Assembly (NCBI GenBank): GCA_025937785.1
Contig: JAICQQ010000011.1
Coordinates: 1-64,000 of the forward strand
Direction of reading: 5' to 3'
Length of the DNA: 64,000 nt
Source: Polyangiaceae bacterium
GTDB taxonomy: Bacteria > Myxococcota_A > Polyangia > Polyangiales > Polyangiaceae
The notes beneath the pieces were generated by a model. It was given only the letters and a program-made list of their open reading frames with translations. It searched no databases and was not told the DNA's origin. This document shows, piece by piece, positions 45,086-54,282 of this stretch. Numbering within the stretch: the stretch's first letter is position 1; each line of letters begins with the position of its first letter. A program made the translations under genes and the position numbers.

Positions 45086-46615
45086 TTATCGAACGATCTG
45101 TCGAGCGGCGCGGCAGAGCTCGTCCACCGATTCCGAAGTGGGTGAGAACTTCTCGTGACGTGAACGCCCCTGGCAGGCGACTTCGTCGAACAGCGGATCT
45201 ACCGAGAGAGCCAAATCGAACGCCACCTTGGCCTCTTGGGTGGCCCCACTCCGTTCGAGGAAGCGCCCGCGCAGGGCATACCAGGCACCGTGCAAGACAT
45301 CGATGTCCGAAACGCCTCCCAGAAGCTGGCTAGCTCGGTCGGGCTGACCATCGGCTAAGGTCGCACGGGCCGCGCGCCAGCGCACGAGCGCCAAGCTACC
45401 TGCCGGTTCCAGCGCGGGTGCGATGGCCTTCGAGGCGGCGTGATAATGACCCTGCTGGTGAAACAGATCGGTCAGTCGCACCCAGCGAGCCAGAGTCTGC
45501 CCGTTGACGCCTTCGGGCACACCGTGGAGGTTCTGCTGCGAGGTCTCTGGTGTGTACTTTGCCAAGTGCAGGCGCCACTTGACGTTCCACTCTGCCAGTG
45601 TGTAGCCGCTCACGCTGCGCATGGCGGCGTCCGCGTTGAGGGACCCCAGCCCTTTCAGGTCGGCGAACAGCAGCTTCAGCGCGGTGTCCCCGTTCTGTTC
45701 GATCCAGTAGTTGACGAAACTTTGCACCTCGGCATAGGCGATGGAAGCCGCTTCGGGTGTTGGCAACATCGCGATCGACGGGCCCAATTTGTCGATGCCC
45801 ACCGCGCGACCGTTCATCATGGCGTGATAGGCGATGCTCTCTGCCGACGGTTGGCCGTCGCCGGGTCGCGGCTCCCGCCAGCGGGTCTCTTCGCGTTTGG
45901 CGATGCCTTCTTGCAGCCACAGCGGTGCTCGATCGCGGGTGGCGCGAGCCAGGGCGAGGTGGGTGATCTCGTGGGCTAGCGTATCCTCCCAGCCGTAGCC
46001 TTGCCGCGTGGCTCGCGGTGAAATCATGGTCACTCGGCCCCAGCGCGCGACCGCGAGGGTCCCGGTGGTTTCCGCGGCCGTGACCGGCAGGCCCGTGACG
46101 GCGGAAAGCGAGAAGGTGTCGCGCACTAGATCGATGCGGAGCGGACGCGGCAGCTCGACGCCCAGGTCGCGCTGCATCGCTGCCCGAGAGCGTCCGGCGA
46201 CGTCGATGATGAACGGCACCAGCGGCTCGTCGCGCCCGTCTTGGAGCCGCACGTGAACCCCTGCCTCGTCGTCTTTCACGACCAGGGCACCCGCGGTGGC
46301 GCCGGCACAAGCGGCCGCGACCGCTAGAAGATCCGCGCCCTCGCGTACGCTGGCGGCGCTCGCTCCGGTGAGCACGGCTTGCGCGCCTTCGCAGTCGCCC
46401 GTGTAGAGGGCGAGGCGCGCGCGTTCGAGCGGCAGCGCCGGTGAGTCGCTGTGCTCGTCGAGCAGCTCGCGGGCGCGAGCCACGTCCAGCTCGACGATCG
46501 CATCGAGCACCCGCTCGGGGTGACCCGGTGTGGCGCGCGTCGACTGCGGCAGCGCCAGGCACAAAGCGGCCAGCGCCACGCTGCGCTTCCACGCACGTTT
46601 CCGAACGACGATCAT
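45086..46615 (-). CDS. Exported peptidase-MA-like zinc protease with TPR-like region
   Basis: A 509-residue exported protein (signal SVALAALCLALPQSTRA). The zinc motif HEITH (in LAHEITHLAL, about residue 217) is followed by WLQEGIAKREE, whose Glu can be the third ligand as in gluzincins of the peptidase-MA family. Helical TPR-like repeats precede and follow the protease core (about 35-110 and 375-480). The start overlaps the stop of the upstream DUF4175-type gene (ATGA), so the two products are made together. Confidence 0.75.
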   Translation of the reverse strand: MIVVRKRAWKRSVALAALCLALPQSTRATPGHPERVLDAIVELDVARARELLDEHSDSPALPLERARLALYTGDCEGAQAVLTGASAASVREGADLLAVAAACAGATAGALVVKDDEAGVHVRLQDGRDEPLVPFIIDVAGRSRAAMQRDLGVELPRPLRIDLVRDTFSLSAVTGLPVTAAETTGTLAVARWGRVTMISPRATRQGYGWEDTLAHEITHLALARATRDRAPLWLQEGIAKREETRWREPRPGDGQPSAESIAYHAMMNGRAVGIDKLGPSIAMLPTPEAASIAYAEVQSFVNYWIEQNGDTALKLLFADLKGLGSLNADAAMRSVSGYTLAEWNVKWRLHLAKYTPETSQQNLHGVPEGVNGQTLARWVRLTDLFHQQGHYHAASKAIAPALEPAGSLALVRWRAARATLADGQPDRASQLLGGVSDIDVLHGAWYALRGRFLERSGATQEAKVAFDLALSVDPLFDEVACQGRSRHEKFSPTSESVDELCRAARQIVR

Positions 46616-49443
46616 CTCAGCAGCTCCTCGGCATAGCGTTTGACAGCCGGTGCCAGGCGACCTTCACGTTCGCGCCCCAAACCTCGCAGCACTCGGTCGC
46701 GAAAGTCCGCAGCCTCGTTCGCTGCATTCGGGTCGGGCACTTCCCCCCCGGTCCTGAGGTCGTTGCCCCCGTCGTCGGACGCCTCGGAGCGCCGGGATTC
46801 CCCCTTGTCGGAGGTCTTGCCGGTGCGGGCTTGCTCCAGGAGCCGCTGTGCATCTTGCTGCAAACTCAAACCCTTCTCGGCACTGCCCTCGCGGAGCTCG
46901 CGGGCGGCCTCTCGCATCAGCTCTTCAGCGCGGTCCAGGCGCCTCAGCACGTCTTCCGGGAGCGGTGTCTGGTCGTTCTTGCCGCGACCCGACAGGTTGC
47001 CGGCGCGCTCGGCCAACTCACGCTCACGTTGACTTGCTTTGTCGAGGCCTTCGCGCGCCGCGCGTTCGGTGGCGGCCTTCTGTTTCTGGAGCTCCGCCTT
47101 CGCCCACTCGAGGTCCTGCTCCAGGCGAGCGCGCGCTTGCTTCAATTCTTGGGGATCGAGCCAGTCCGCCAGCGACCCTTGGTTCGATTTCGCCTCGGCT
47201 TCGCGCAGCGCTTGCATTGCTTGCTCTCCGCTCTCGACCGCCTTGTCCAGCTCCAAGCGTTCGAGGTTCGAAGCCATGGCGCGGGCATGTTCGCGAGCCA
47301 GCGCTGCGGCCGCGCGAGAAGATCCGGGGTCTGCACCGACCTCGGGCAAGTTGGCGACGCTGCGTCGGATCGCGTTCGCGCGCTCTTGCGCCTCGGCCCG
47401 CAGGGCGCTGTCGTCGATGGCCTTCTCCGCCTGTTCCAGGGCTTCCTCCACTTCGCTGAGGCCACGCGCGTGTTCTTGTGCGAGCTGCTCGAGCTCTTGC
47501 GCGAGTTGATCGAACTGTTGGTCCGATTCGGAGGGCTCGCCTTGCGGCGGTCGCTGGCCGGGGGACCCCGATTCGACTCCGCCTTGGCCCGACGCACCGA
47601 AGGAGGGATTGGGTCTGCGTAGCCGATCGGCCAAATGCCGAGCCGCGCGCTCGGCTTCCATGAACGCCTGCTGTCGCTTGGCCCGATCGACCCGGCCGAG
47701 GTCGCCTTGCGCGACGCTGCCGAGATCGGCGCCGAGCACCCCGAGCTTCGCCAGTTGTGCGGCACCCTCCAACGCCAGGCGCCCAGAATGCTCCAGCCTC
47801 CGCAGGCCCTTGTCTTGCGCACCGATCTCGCGCGCCTGCTTCGCCCCTTCGGCGGCGTCCTCGACCACGTCGGCAAGCAAGATGGCGACCGATCGCGCTT
47901 CCCGCGTGGCGAGCCGCGACAACGCCACGTCGATGGCCAGCACGGCATCTTGCAGCTGCCGCTCAGCCGAAACGCCCGGGCGCGGCGGGCGCTTCAGTAC
48001 CTTGAGCTGGCCGAGCACGAAGTTCTTCATGCCCGCGGGGACTTCGAGCCCTGCGTAGGTGCGGTCCAGGCTGGCTTTGAAAGCGTCGCTGGCTTTCTGC
48101 TGCGCGGTGCGGCGTCGCTTGAGCTGTTCCTGCCGCTCCGACGCTGCCTCTGCCGCCGGCTCCGAGTAGAGCGCGAGCACGTCGACGAGCTGGTTCCGCG
48201 CAGCCTCGAGCGCCGTGAAGCGCTCCGCCTCCGGCTCGCCTACCACTGGGGGCAACACCACGATCGCGGCGCTCTGGCCCCACTTGGGTCCGGTGATCGG
48301 ATCATCGTCTTTGGCCTCGACGCTGATGTGCACGGGGAGAAACATGCGTTTCAGCGTGTCGTCGCTGGCCTCGAGCGAATAGCCACCGCTCGCTTCGCGA
48401 TCTTCCGCGTCGAGCTTGAGGAGCACGCGGCGCGAGTCACGTTTCCCAGAACTGATGACTAGGTCGACCTGGCGGATGCCGTGGTCGTCTTCCGCACGAT
48501 AGCGAATGTCGAGGGTTTCGATGTCCTTGAGTCGGACGCTCTTCGGTGCGCCTTCGACCCAAACCTTGGGCGTCTGATCGGCTATCGCCTCGAGCGGAAG
48601 CCGCTCGGGTTCGGGGATGGTCACCTCGCCGTAGCGAGAGGCCACCCACAAAGTGGTAGAGCTCTTCAGCGTCCAGTTTGCGACGATGCCCGCGTGCCCG
48701 TCGCTGACGAAGGGAACCTCGGTCACCCCGTCGGTGAGCACGAGCGCGCGACCTTCATAGCGTGGCCGACCTTGGAGCACCACGGTGCTGCCGGTGGCAA
48801 AGCGCCCGGAGACGCCCAGCATCGCGCTACGCACGGGTTCGCGCAGATAGCTCGGGGGTTTTACGGTGACGCGCTTCAGATCCACGAACGTCAGCTCGAC
48901 CGGTGCTCGTCCCCGGTGTGCGACTAGCACGTCGAAGCCTTCCACGAACCGCATCGGATCCGGAACGATCAGGGCCAAGAAGGTGCCGAAGGCCGTCAAC
49001 GCCAGCCAGCGCCAGCGCGTTGCGCGTTTCGATGCGGCGTGATGCACGGCATCCAGCGAGGCCTGTCGGAGCAGCTTGTGGTAGTGGTGGCGGGCCAGCT
49101 CGGGGGAGCCCAGCGCGGTGTCTTCGTGGGTCTGCCGCACGACGTCGTACGCTCGCTCGGCGCGCGCACCGAGATCCTTGTCGATGGCGCGTAGGATCTT
49201 GCGCAGGACCTGGCGTTCGTCGCGCCAGTGTCGAGCACCCCGCACCATGAGCGCAACGGTCACGGACAGCGCGCCCACCAGACCCAAGGCAGCCAACCCA
49301 CGTGCGCTGCCGGTGCCGCTGCGCGCCGCATGGGCGACCACTGCCAAGATCGCGCACGTCCCCGTGACCAGTGCCCAGCGTACTGCGGGAGACTCACGCT
49401 TTTGCCAGGCGCTCATCAGTCGGGTGAGCAGGGTCGTCAACAT
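46612..49443 (-). CDS. DUF4175-like membrane protein with long coiled coil
   Basis: A 943-residue protein. Hydrophobic helices lie near residues 22-42, 48-68 and 145-165. A beta-rich region of about 330 residues (TVKPPSYLREPVRS, DIRYRAEDDHGIRQVDLVI, SVEAKDDDPITGPKWGQS) matches the extracytoplasmic domain of DUF4175-type proteins. The last 450 residues are Glu/Arg/Ala/Gln-rich coiled coil with a Gly/Pro linker. The ATG at 49443 is preferred to an in-frame TTG at 49500. It is coupled to a peptidase-MA-like gene; an envelope-assembly role is inferred only. Confidence 0.7.
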   Translation of the reverse strand: MLTTLLTRLMSAWQKRESPAVRWALVTGTCAILAVVAHAARSGTGSARGLAALGLVGALSVTVALMVRGARHWRDERQVLRKILRAIDKDLGARAERAYDVVRQTHEDTALGSPELARHHYHKLLRQASLDAVHHAASKRATRWRWLALTAFGTFLALIVPDPMRFVEGFDVLVAHRGRAPVELTFVDLKRVTVKPPSYLREPVRSAMLGVSGRFATGSTVVLQGRPRYEGRALVLTDGVTEVPFVSDGHAGIVANWTLKSSTTLWVASRYGEVTIPEPERLPLEAIADQTPKVWVEGAPKSVRLKDIETLDIRYRAEDDHGIRQVDLVISSGKRDSRRVLLKLDAEDREASGGYSLEASDDTLKRMFLPVHISVEAKDDDPITGPKWGQSAAIVVLPPVVGEPEAERFTALEAARNQLVDVLALYSEPAAEAASERQEQLKRRRTAQQKASDAFKASLDRTYAGLEVPAGMKNFVLGQLKVLKRPPRPGVSAERQLQDAVLAIDVALSRLATREARSVAILLADVVEDAAEGAKQAREIGAQDKGLRRLEHSGRLALEGAAQLAKLGVLGADLGSVAQGDLGRVDRAKRQQAFMEAERAARHLADRLRRPNPSFGASGQGGVESGSPGQRPPQGEPSESDQQFDQLAQELEQLAQEHARGLSEVEEALEQAEKAIDDSALRAEAQERANAIRRSVANLPEVGADPGSSRAAAALAREHARAMASNLERLELDKAVESGEQAMQALREAEAKSNQGSLADWLDPQELKQARARLEQDLEWAKAELQKQKAATERAAREGLDKASQRERELAERAGNLSGRGKNDQTPLPEDVLRRLDRAEELMREAARELREGSAEKGLSLQQDAQRLLEQARTGKTSDKGESRRSEASDDGGNDLRTGGEVPDPNAANEAADFRDRVLRGLGREREGRLAPAVKRYAEELLR

Positions 49444-49547
49444 TCGGGGCGGGCCTTTGGGACGTAGCTTAGTGCTTGGACGCGGCAGACGCGAGGCCAA
49501 CCGGGGTGCCCCAGACCTGCGTCGGTTTGTGCTAACCTCCTCGTGTC

Positions 49548-50363
49548 GTGGGGCAGTCCGGCTTGGAATCCGAAGGTTCGCGTCTGGAGCGGGTGCTGCT
49601 TGCTTTGCCGGAGCTCGAGCTCCGCGTGAACTGGTTGAACGATCAGTTCGCGGGCTCGTCGATCGGCGCCATCGCGGAGCGCCTCGACGAGCTCTGCGCT
49701 CGCAGTGAGGCGTCCGAGCCAGGGGCGCGCGAGGCGATGCTCGCCGTGGTCTGTTGCGTCGTCGCGCAGGCCGAGTCGCCGCTGGTGCGAGAGCTCAGGG
49801 CGTACGCCGATACCGCCTGCCTGCTGAGTTTGGCCCGGCTCTTGCTGACCGATCGCCACGACCGAGGCGAACGCTCGACGCGCCACGCCAGCCTCGCACC
49901 TCAGGTGGTCGCCGACGTCCCCGATTACGGCGCGGGTCGCGAGCTCACGGTGGGCGAACGACGGACGCTCGCTCGCCGGCCTTCGCGAGGGAATATCGAG
50001 CGATTGCTGGCAGATCCTCACCCGCTCGTGATCCGCGAGTTATTGCTGAACACGAAGTTGACGGAAGACGACGTGTTGCGCTTGGCGGCGAGGCGTCCGG
50101 CGCACGTGATCGCACTAGAAGCGTTGACGCGCTCGACGGCGTGGCTGTGCCGTCCCCGCGTGCGCTTCGCCATGGTCCAGAACCCCGGCACACCGCTCTG
50201 GATCGCCGGGCCGCTGCTGGTGCTCTGCAATCGCAAGGAACTGTCGGAGGTGGTGAGCAACACCAGCGTGTCGTTGGCGCTGCGCTCCACGGCCCAGGAA
50301 TTGCTCGCCTTGCGACCGCCGCTGCGTCAGGGCGGTACCGATCCGGACCGCGCTCTGCAGTAG
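49548..50363 (+). CDS. Conserved hypothetical helical-repeat protein
   Basis: A 271-residue soluble protein starting at GTG, divergent from the DUF4175-like gene. It is almost entirely helical. The second half has repeat-like units: LTVGERRTLARRPSRGNIER, HPLVIRELLLNTKLTEDDVL, RPAHVIALEALTRS and RVRFAMVQNPGTPLWIAGPL. These resemble HEAT- or DUF2336-like helical pairs with an NPxTP-type turn. No catalytic motif is visible and no function can be given. Confidence 0.6.
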   Translation: MGQSGLESEGSRLERVLLALPELELRVNWLNDQFAGSSIGAIAERLDELCARSEASEPGAREAMLAVVCCVVAQAESPLVRELRAYADTACLLSLARLLLTDRHDRGERSTRHASLAPQVVADVPDYGAGRELTVGERRTLARRPSRGNIERLLADPHPLVIRELLLNTKLTEDDVLRLAARRPAHVIALEALTRSTAWLCRPRVRFAMVQNPGTPLWIAGPLLVLCNRKELSEVVSNTSVSLALRSTAQELLALRPPLRQGGTDPDRALQ

Positions 50364-50387
50364 CCTCGTTCCCGACGTCGCGCCGCG

Positions 50388-50633
50388 CTACCCTTCACTG
50401 CTGTCGTCTTGATAGACGTGGAAGGCGCCGAGGACGAGCCGTGACGCGCAGGCGCGACAGAGCGGCGGCTCTTCCGTGCGCACTTCGCTGCCTCGCGTCC
50501 ACATGAACAGCCCGCTGCCTTCGGGCAAGCCATCGAAGGTCTGGCCGCAGAGGTCGCAGACGAAACAACGCTCTTCCGCCGCCTCCGGTGGAAAGCTCGG
50601 ATCGACGCTGGGCTCGGGCCTGGGTTCCGGCAC
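50388..50633 (-). CDS. Small zinc-ribbon-like protein
   Basis: An 81-residue protein starting at GTG. Two CxxC pairs, CDLCGQ and CRACAS, with an additional upstream Cys (ERCFVCDLC), predict a zinc ribbon. It ends in the acidic QDDSSEG. No family is recognised, and it sits convergent with the helical-repeat gene. Codon use is consistent with a real gene. Confidence 0.55.
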   Translation of the reverse strand: MPEPRPEPSVDPSFPPEAAEERCFVCDLCGQTFDGLPEGSGLFMWTRGSEVRTEEPPLCRACASRLVLGAFHVYQDDSSEG

Positions 50634-50726
50634 GCCCGCGAGTATAGCAGAAGGTCGGGGGCGCTCTCCAAGGGTCAGCCACGGTTTCGTGCCATCACGA
50701 AACCGGTGTGAAATGCAGCTGCGGTC

Positions 50727-52958
50727 TCACTCCGCCGCGGCTGGCGCGGATTCACAGGAGAGATCCAGCATTTCGACGACATCGAGCGTGCGCACTTTTT
50801 CTTCAGCGGCCGCCGCCTTGACGCCGTCGCTCAGCATCGTCATGCAGAAGGGACAGGCGCTGGCAATCGTGTCGGCGCCCGTGGCCAGGAGCTGACCGGT
50901 TCGCTTCACGTTCATGCGGTCGTTGTTCTGCTCCTCCATCCACATTTGAGCCCCGCCGGCGCCGCAGCACAGGCCCTTGTCCCGCGATGCCTTGGTTTCG
51001 ACCAGCTCGACGCCCGGGATCCGTCCCAAGATCTGGCGCGGGGACTCGTAGATGTCGTTGTAGCGCCCCAGGTAACATGAGTCGTGAAAGACCACGCGGG
51101 CCTTGACCGGTGCACGCGGGACCAGCTTGCCCGCGGCCACTAGCCCCAGAAGATAGTCGGTGTGGTGCACGACCTGGTATCGGCCGCCGAAGTCGGCGTA
51201 TTCGTTGGCGAGCGTGTTGAAGCAGTGCGGGCAAGTCGTCACGATCGTGCGAGCACCGCCCTGGCCCTGATAGCCGTTGAGCGTCTCGATGTTGGCTTCG
51301 GCCAGCATACTGAACAGATACTCGTTACCGGCTCGGCGCGCTGGGTCGCCGGTGCAGCTCTCTTCGTCGGCTAGAATGGCGAAGTCGACTCCGGCGGCTT
51401 GCAGCAGCCTCGCCGTGGCGCGGGCTATTTTCTTGGAGCGGTCGTCGTAGCTGGCAGCGCAGCCCACCCAGAACAGCACCTCGGTCGTCGGTGCTTCGGC
51501 GAAGGTGCGGAGGCCCAAGCCCTCTGCCCAGGTTGCGCGGTCCACCCGGGCCAGGTTCCACGGGTTACCGTTGGTTTCCATGCCTTCGAACGGCTTGTTC
51601 AACTCAGCCGGAAACTCCCCTCGGATCATCACGAGGTTGCGCCGCATCTGTACGATCTTGTCGACGTAGGTAATGTTGACGGGGCACTGCTGCTCGCAGG
51701 CGCGGCAGGTAGTGCAACCCCAGAGCACGTCTTGGTGCACCACCTCCGGCACCAAGTCGACCGGTTGGTGCTCGGGTGGGCGCAGCGGTTGCTCGGGGGG
51801 CGGTGAGTCTCCATCGGCAACTGGCGGGCTCGGTGCGGTCTTCGCCCGCTCCGTTCCGAGCTTCAAGAACTCGTCCTGGCGCGCATACAAGTGATCGCGC
51901 AGGTGCAGCGTCAGGTGCGTGGGGCTGAGCAGTTTGCCGGTCGTCGTCGCGGGGCAGTTGTCGGAGCAGCGACCGCACTCGGTGCAGGTGTAGAAGTCGA
52001 GGATGTCTTTCCAGGTGAAATGCTGGATGCGGCTGTAGCCGATGCGCGCGGCATTCATGTCTTCCTGCTCGCTGGCCTTCTCGACCATCGCCATCAAATC
52101 TTCGGTGTTCTTTGCCAGTGGCCGGAGCCGACCACGGGGGGTCAGGTCCGTGAAAAACACGTTGGGGATCGCGGTGATGATGTGAAAATGCTTCGAATAC
52201 GGCAGGATGTTGAGAAAGATCAGGACGAGGGTCGAGTGAGACCAGAACCCCGCGTGCCCGAGCACCACGAGCGTGCTGGTGTCCAAGGGTTCGAGCAGCA
52301 GCGCAAAGAGCGAGCCGGCAGGCTCGGGCCAGAAAGCGTACTCGAGGGAGTGCGCGGCTGACTCGGGACCGTACTGCGCCACGAGGGTCGAGGCCCGCGC
52401 GCACCAGTCGCTGGCTTCGGCGCTACCGCATTCACTGGTGAAGCGCGCTTGGAGAGCGCGGCTTGCCCCGTCGTAGACCATGTCTCCCAGCATCATGGTG
52501 CTGATGATGCCCAGGATCAGCAGGCCCTCTCCGCTGAGCGACATGCGTTTCTGCGGGCGAATCACGCGGTAATAGACGAAGACCGCCACACCGATGAGCA
52601 CCAGCGTCGCGAACACGTCCTTCAGCCAAGAGTAGGCGTGCCCGAGCGGGGTATCGCCCAAGATCCAGAGGTTGAAGGTCGGATCGAAACCTCGGCCCCA
52701 GAGCATCACGCTGCGAGCGAGCAGCACCAGAAATCCGAGGAAGATCAGCTGATGCGCGATGCCTGCCCAGAAGTAGTAGCGCATCTTCTTCTGGAACACG
52801 GCGAAGGTCCAGACCTGCTCGAGGCGCTTGCCGACGCGATCGATGCGAGACTCCCAGGTCCGTTCGCCGACGCGTAGCAGCTTGCCCCGATGCGTGGCGC
52901 TCCAAGCGAACAGCGAGGCCAGGCTCAGGATGATGAAAGCCATCAGCGCTGGGTTCAT
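50727..52958 (-). CDS. Membrane Fe-S oxidoreductase (FadF/EMO- or HdrD-like)
   Basis: A 743-residue protein. N-terminal helices (residues about 5-210) form a NarI-like cytochrome b region. The ferredoxin domain has CTECGRCSDNCPA and CTTCRACEQQCPV. Two CCG-type domains follow with VGCAASYDDR, CPHCFNTLANEYADF, FHDSCYLGRYNDIYESPR and CCGAGGAQMWMEE, as in heterodisulfide reductase subunit HdrD. This domain order matches the ETF:menaquinone oxidoreductase (EMO/FadF) of delta-proteobacteria, which moves electrons from ETF in fatty-acid oxidation to menaquinone. ETF genes are not in the window. The ATG at 52958 is preferred to an upstream TTG. Confidence 0.82.
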   Translation of the reverse strand: MNPALMAFIILSLASLFAWSATHRGKLLRVGERTWESRIDRVGKRLEQVWTFAVFQKKMRYYFWAGIAHQLIFLGFLVLLARSVMLWGRGFDPTFNLWILGDTPLGHAYSWLKDVFATLVLIGVAVFVYYRVIRPQKRMSLSGEGLLILGIISTMMLGDMVYDGASRALQARFTSECGSAEASDWCARASTLVAQYGPESAAHSLEYAFWPEPAGSLFALLLEPLDTSTLVVLGHAGFWSHSTLVLIFLNILPYSKHFHIITAIPNVFFTDLTPRGRLRPLAKNTEDLMAMVEKASEQEDMNAARIGYSRIQHFTWKDILDFYTCTECGRCSDNCPATTTGKLLSPTHLTLHLRDHLYARQDEFLKLGTERAKTAPSPPVADGDSPPPEQPLRPPEHQPVDLVPEVVHQDVLWGCTTCRACEQQCPVNITYVDKIVQMRRNLVMIRGEFPAELNKPFEGMETNGNPWNLARVDRATWAEGLGLRTFAEAPTTEVLFWVGCAASYDDRSKKIARATARLLQAAGVDFAILADEESCTGDPARRAGNEYLFSMLAEANIETLNGYQGQGGARTIVTTCPHCFNTLANEYADFGGRYQVVHHTDYLLGLVAAGKLVPRAPVKARVVFHDSCYLGRYNDIYESPRQILGRIPGVELVETKASRDKGLCCGAGGAQMWMEEQNNDRMNVKRTGQLLATGADTIASACPFCMTMLSDGVKAAAAEEKVRTLDVVEMLDLSCESAPAAAE

Positions 52959-53096
52959 TGCAGCGAACTGTAGCCTAGTTTCGACCGTGTTGTACCCCGA
53001 GTATCGTCCGAGCCGCCAGCCGAGCGCGCTCTCCAACGCCGCAGGCGCTGATTCATCCGTTAGAAATGAAGCCGGGTGCAGCCGTGCGACGTGCTC

Positions 53097-53639
53097 CTAC
53101 AACCAGCCGGACAGGTACAGCATCCAGAGGAATACCAGCACGAGCAGACCGCCGAGCACCATGCTGCGCACGACCACCTCACGCGGGGCCCGGAGCTCGC
53201 GCTCGGCATCGGAGGGCACCAGACGCACCGCAAGGTCCGCATCTGCGGCACGTGAGATTTGCAGCATCAACACGCCGCGCGGCAGATTTTCGGTGGCGGC
53301 ATGCCCCCCGGCGTGCGGAATGCGGACCAAGAGCGGCTTGTCCGCTTGGGACTCGTCCAGGCCACGGGTGTCGGGCAGTGAGACTCGCACGGTCTCCGGG
53401 GGCTCGTCCTGCTGGCGTAGCCGAAGGGCGCCGGCGCGCTGGCATTGGTCACAGCCACCCCCCTGGCAGTGGGCGCAGTTCAATTGACGGGGCAGTTCGA
53501 GCTCGATCGTCTCGCCGCTGATGAGCCATGCCGCGGGGATCCGGATCGAATGGACTACGTCGGGACCGCGAGGTTCGGTCAGCGGGTCCTTGGCAACTTT
53601 GGCGAGGGTGGTGCTCAACCCGTCGCAGCTTAGCGGCAA
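53097..53639 (-). CDS. DnaJ-C-like zinc protein with C-terminal membrane anchor
   Basis: A 180-residue protein. It resembles the C-terminal substrate-binding part of DnaJ (IRIPAAWLISGETIELELP) with a reduced Cys cluster CAHCQGGGCDQC, but no J domain. It ends in a single hydrophobic helix (SMVLGGLLVLVFLWMLYLSGWL), a tail anchor. Start is a TTG at 53639 and uncertain. It follows the MopE-motif lipoprotein gene after 37 bases and precedes the Fe-S oxidoreductase. A chaperone-like membrane role is inference. Confidence 0.6.
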   Translation of the reverse strand: MPLSCDGLSTTLAKVAKDPLTEPRGPDVVHSIRIPAAWLISGETIELELPRQLNCAHCQGGGCDQCQRAGALRLRQQDEPPETVRVSLPDTRGLDESQADKPLLVRIPHAGGHAATENLPRGVLMLQISRAADADLAVRLVPSDAERELRAPREVVVRSMVLGGLLVLVFLWMLYLSGWL

Positions 53640-53676
53640 ATCCGCCGCAGTCGAACCCGCGAGGCCGCGGATGCGA

Positions 53677-54282
53677 CTAAAACTCGAGCGTGACCTGTTG
53701 CTCGTCCTCGGGTCGCTTCAGCTGAAACTCGAGCGAATACGTCTTCTGGCCGATGCGCGCGCCGAGCATGACGAGGACCGGGGGTTCGTTCTGTCCGAGT
53801 TGCTCGAGCCGAACGGAGACGGCGTACTTGCCTGCGAGCGGTTCACCGTCCTCGAGGTAGACGTTCTCCATGTTCTGCCCGCGGCAGGCGTTGCTGCGCC
53901 CCGGACAGTCTCGCTGCTTGGTGAGCCCGCTCTGCGTGACTCGCCCCACCTCCACGAGCTCGCCATTGGGATCGATGACGTTCAGGTCGACGTCGGCTTC
54001 TGGGTCGTCCCAAGCGATCGCAAACTGGACGGCGCCCGTGTGCACGCCGCAGCCCTCGTCGAGGATGCCGTTGCAGTTGTCGTCGATAGCGTTGAAGCAG
54101 AGCTCAGGACCCGTGGGCACGCAGGCTCGCTTCACCACCGCGCCCGGTTCGGCCTCGATCCCTTTGAGCTTGGGTGCCGCTGGGTCTTCCGGGGGTGCCG
54201 TCATCGGTGTACGGCACCCAACAGCCACCAGACACAGCGCCGCCAGGCCGAGGCTGGCGCGAGCGTGGCCTCTGCTTGTCAC
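53677..54282 (-). CDS. Lipoprotein with MopE-like metal-binding motif
   Basis: A 201-residue lipoprotein (lipobox LVAVGC). Near residues 53-78 is CVPTGPELCFNAIDDNCNG followed by ILDEGC, the DNCNGxxDEGC motif of MopE-type metal-binding repeats. A beta-sandwich-like domain follows (FAIAWDDPEADVDLNVIDPN, GKYAVSVRLEQLGQ) resembling YfaP/DUF2135-type domains that begin with a WxxxxxDVDLxV signature. The gene overlaps the upstream HEAT-protein gene by 4 bases (ATGA). Confidence 0.7.
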   Translation of the reverse strand: MTSRGHARASLGLAALCLVAVGCRTPMTAPPEDPAAPKLKGIEAEPGAVVKRACVPTGPELCFNAIDDNCNGILDEGCGVHTGAVQFAIAWDDPEADVDLNVIDPNGELVEVGRVTQSGLTKQRDCPGRSNACRGQNMENVYLEDGEPLAGKYAVSVRLEQLGQNEPPVLVMLGARIGQKTYSLEFQLKRPEDEQQVTLEF

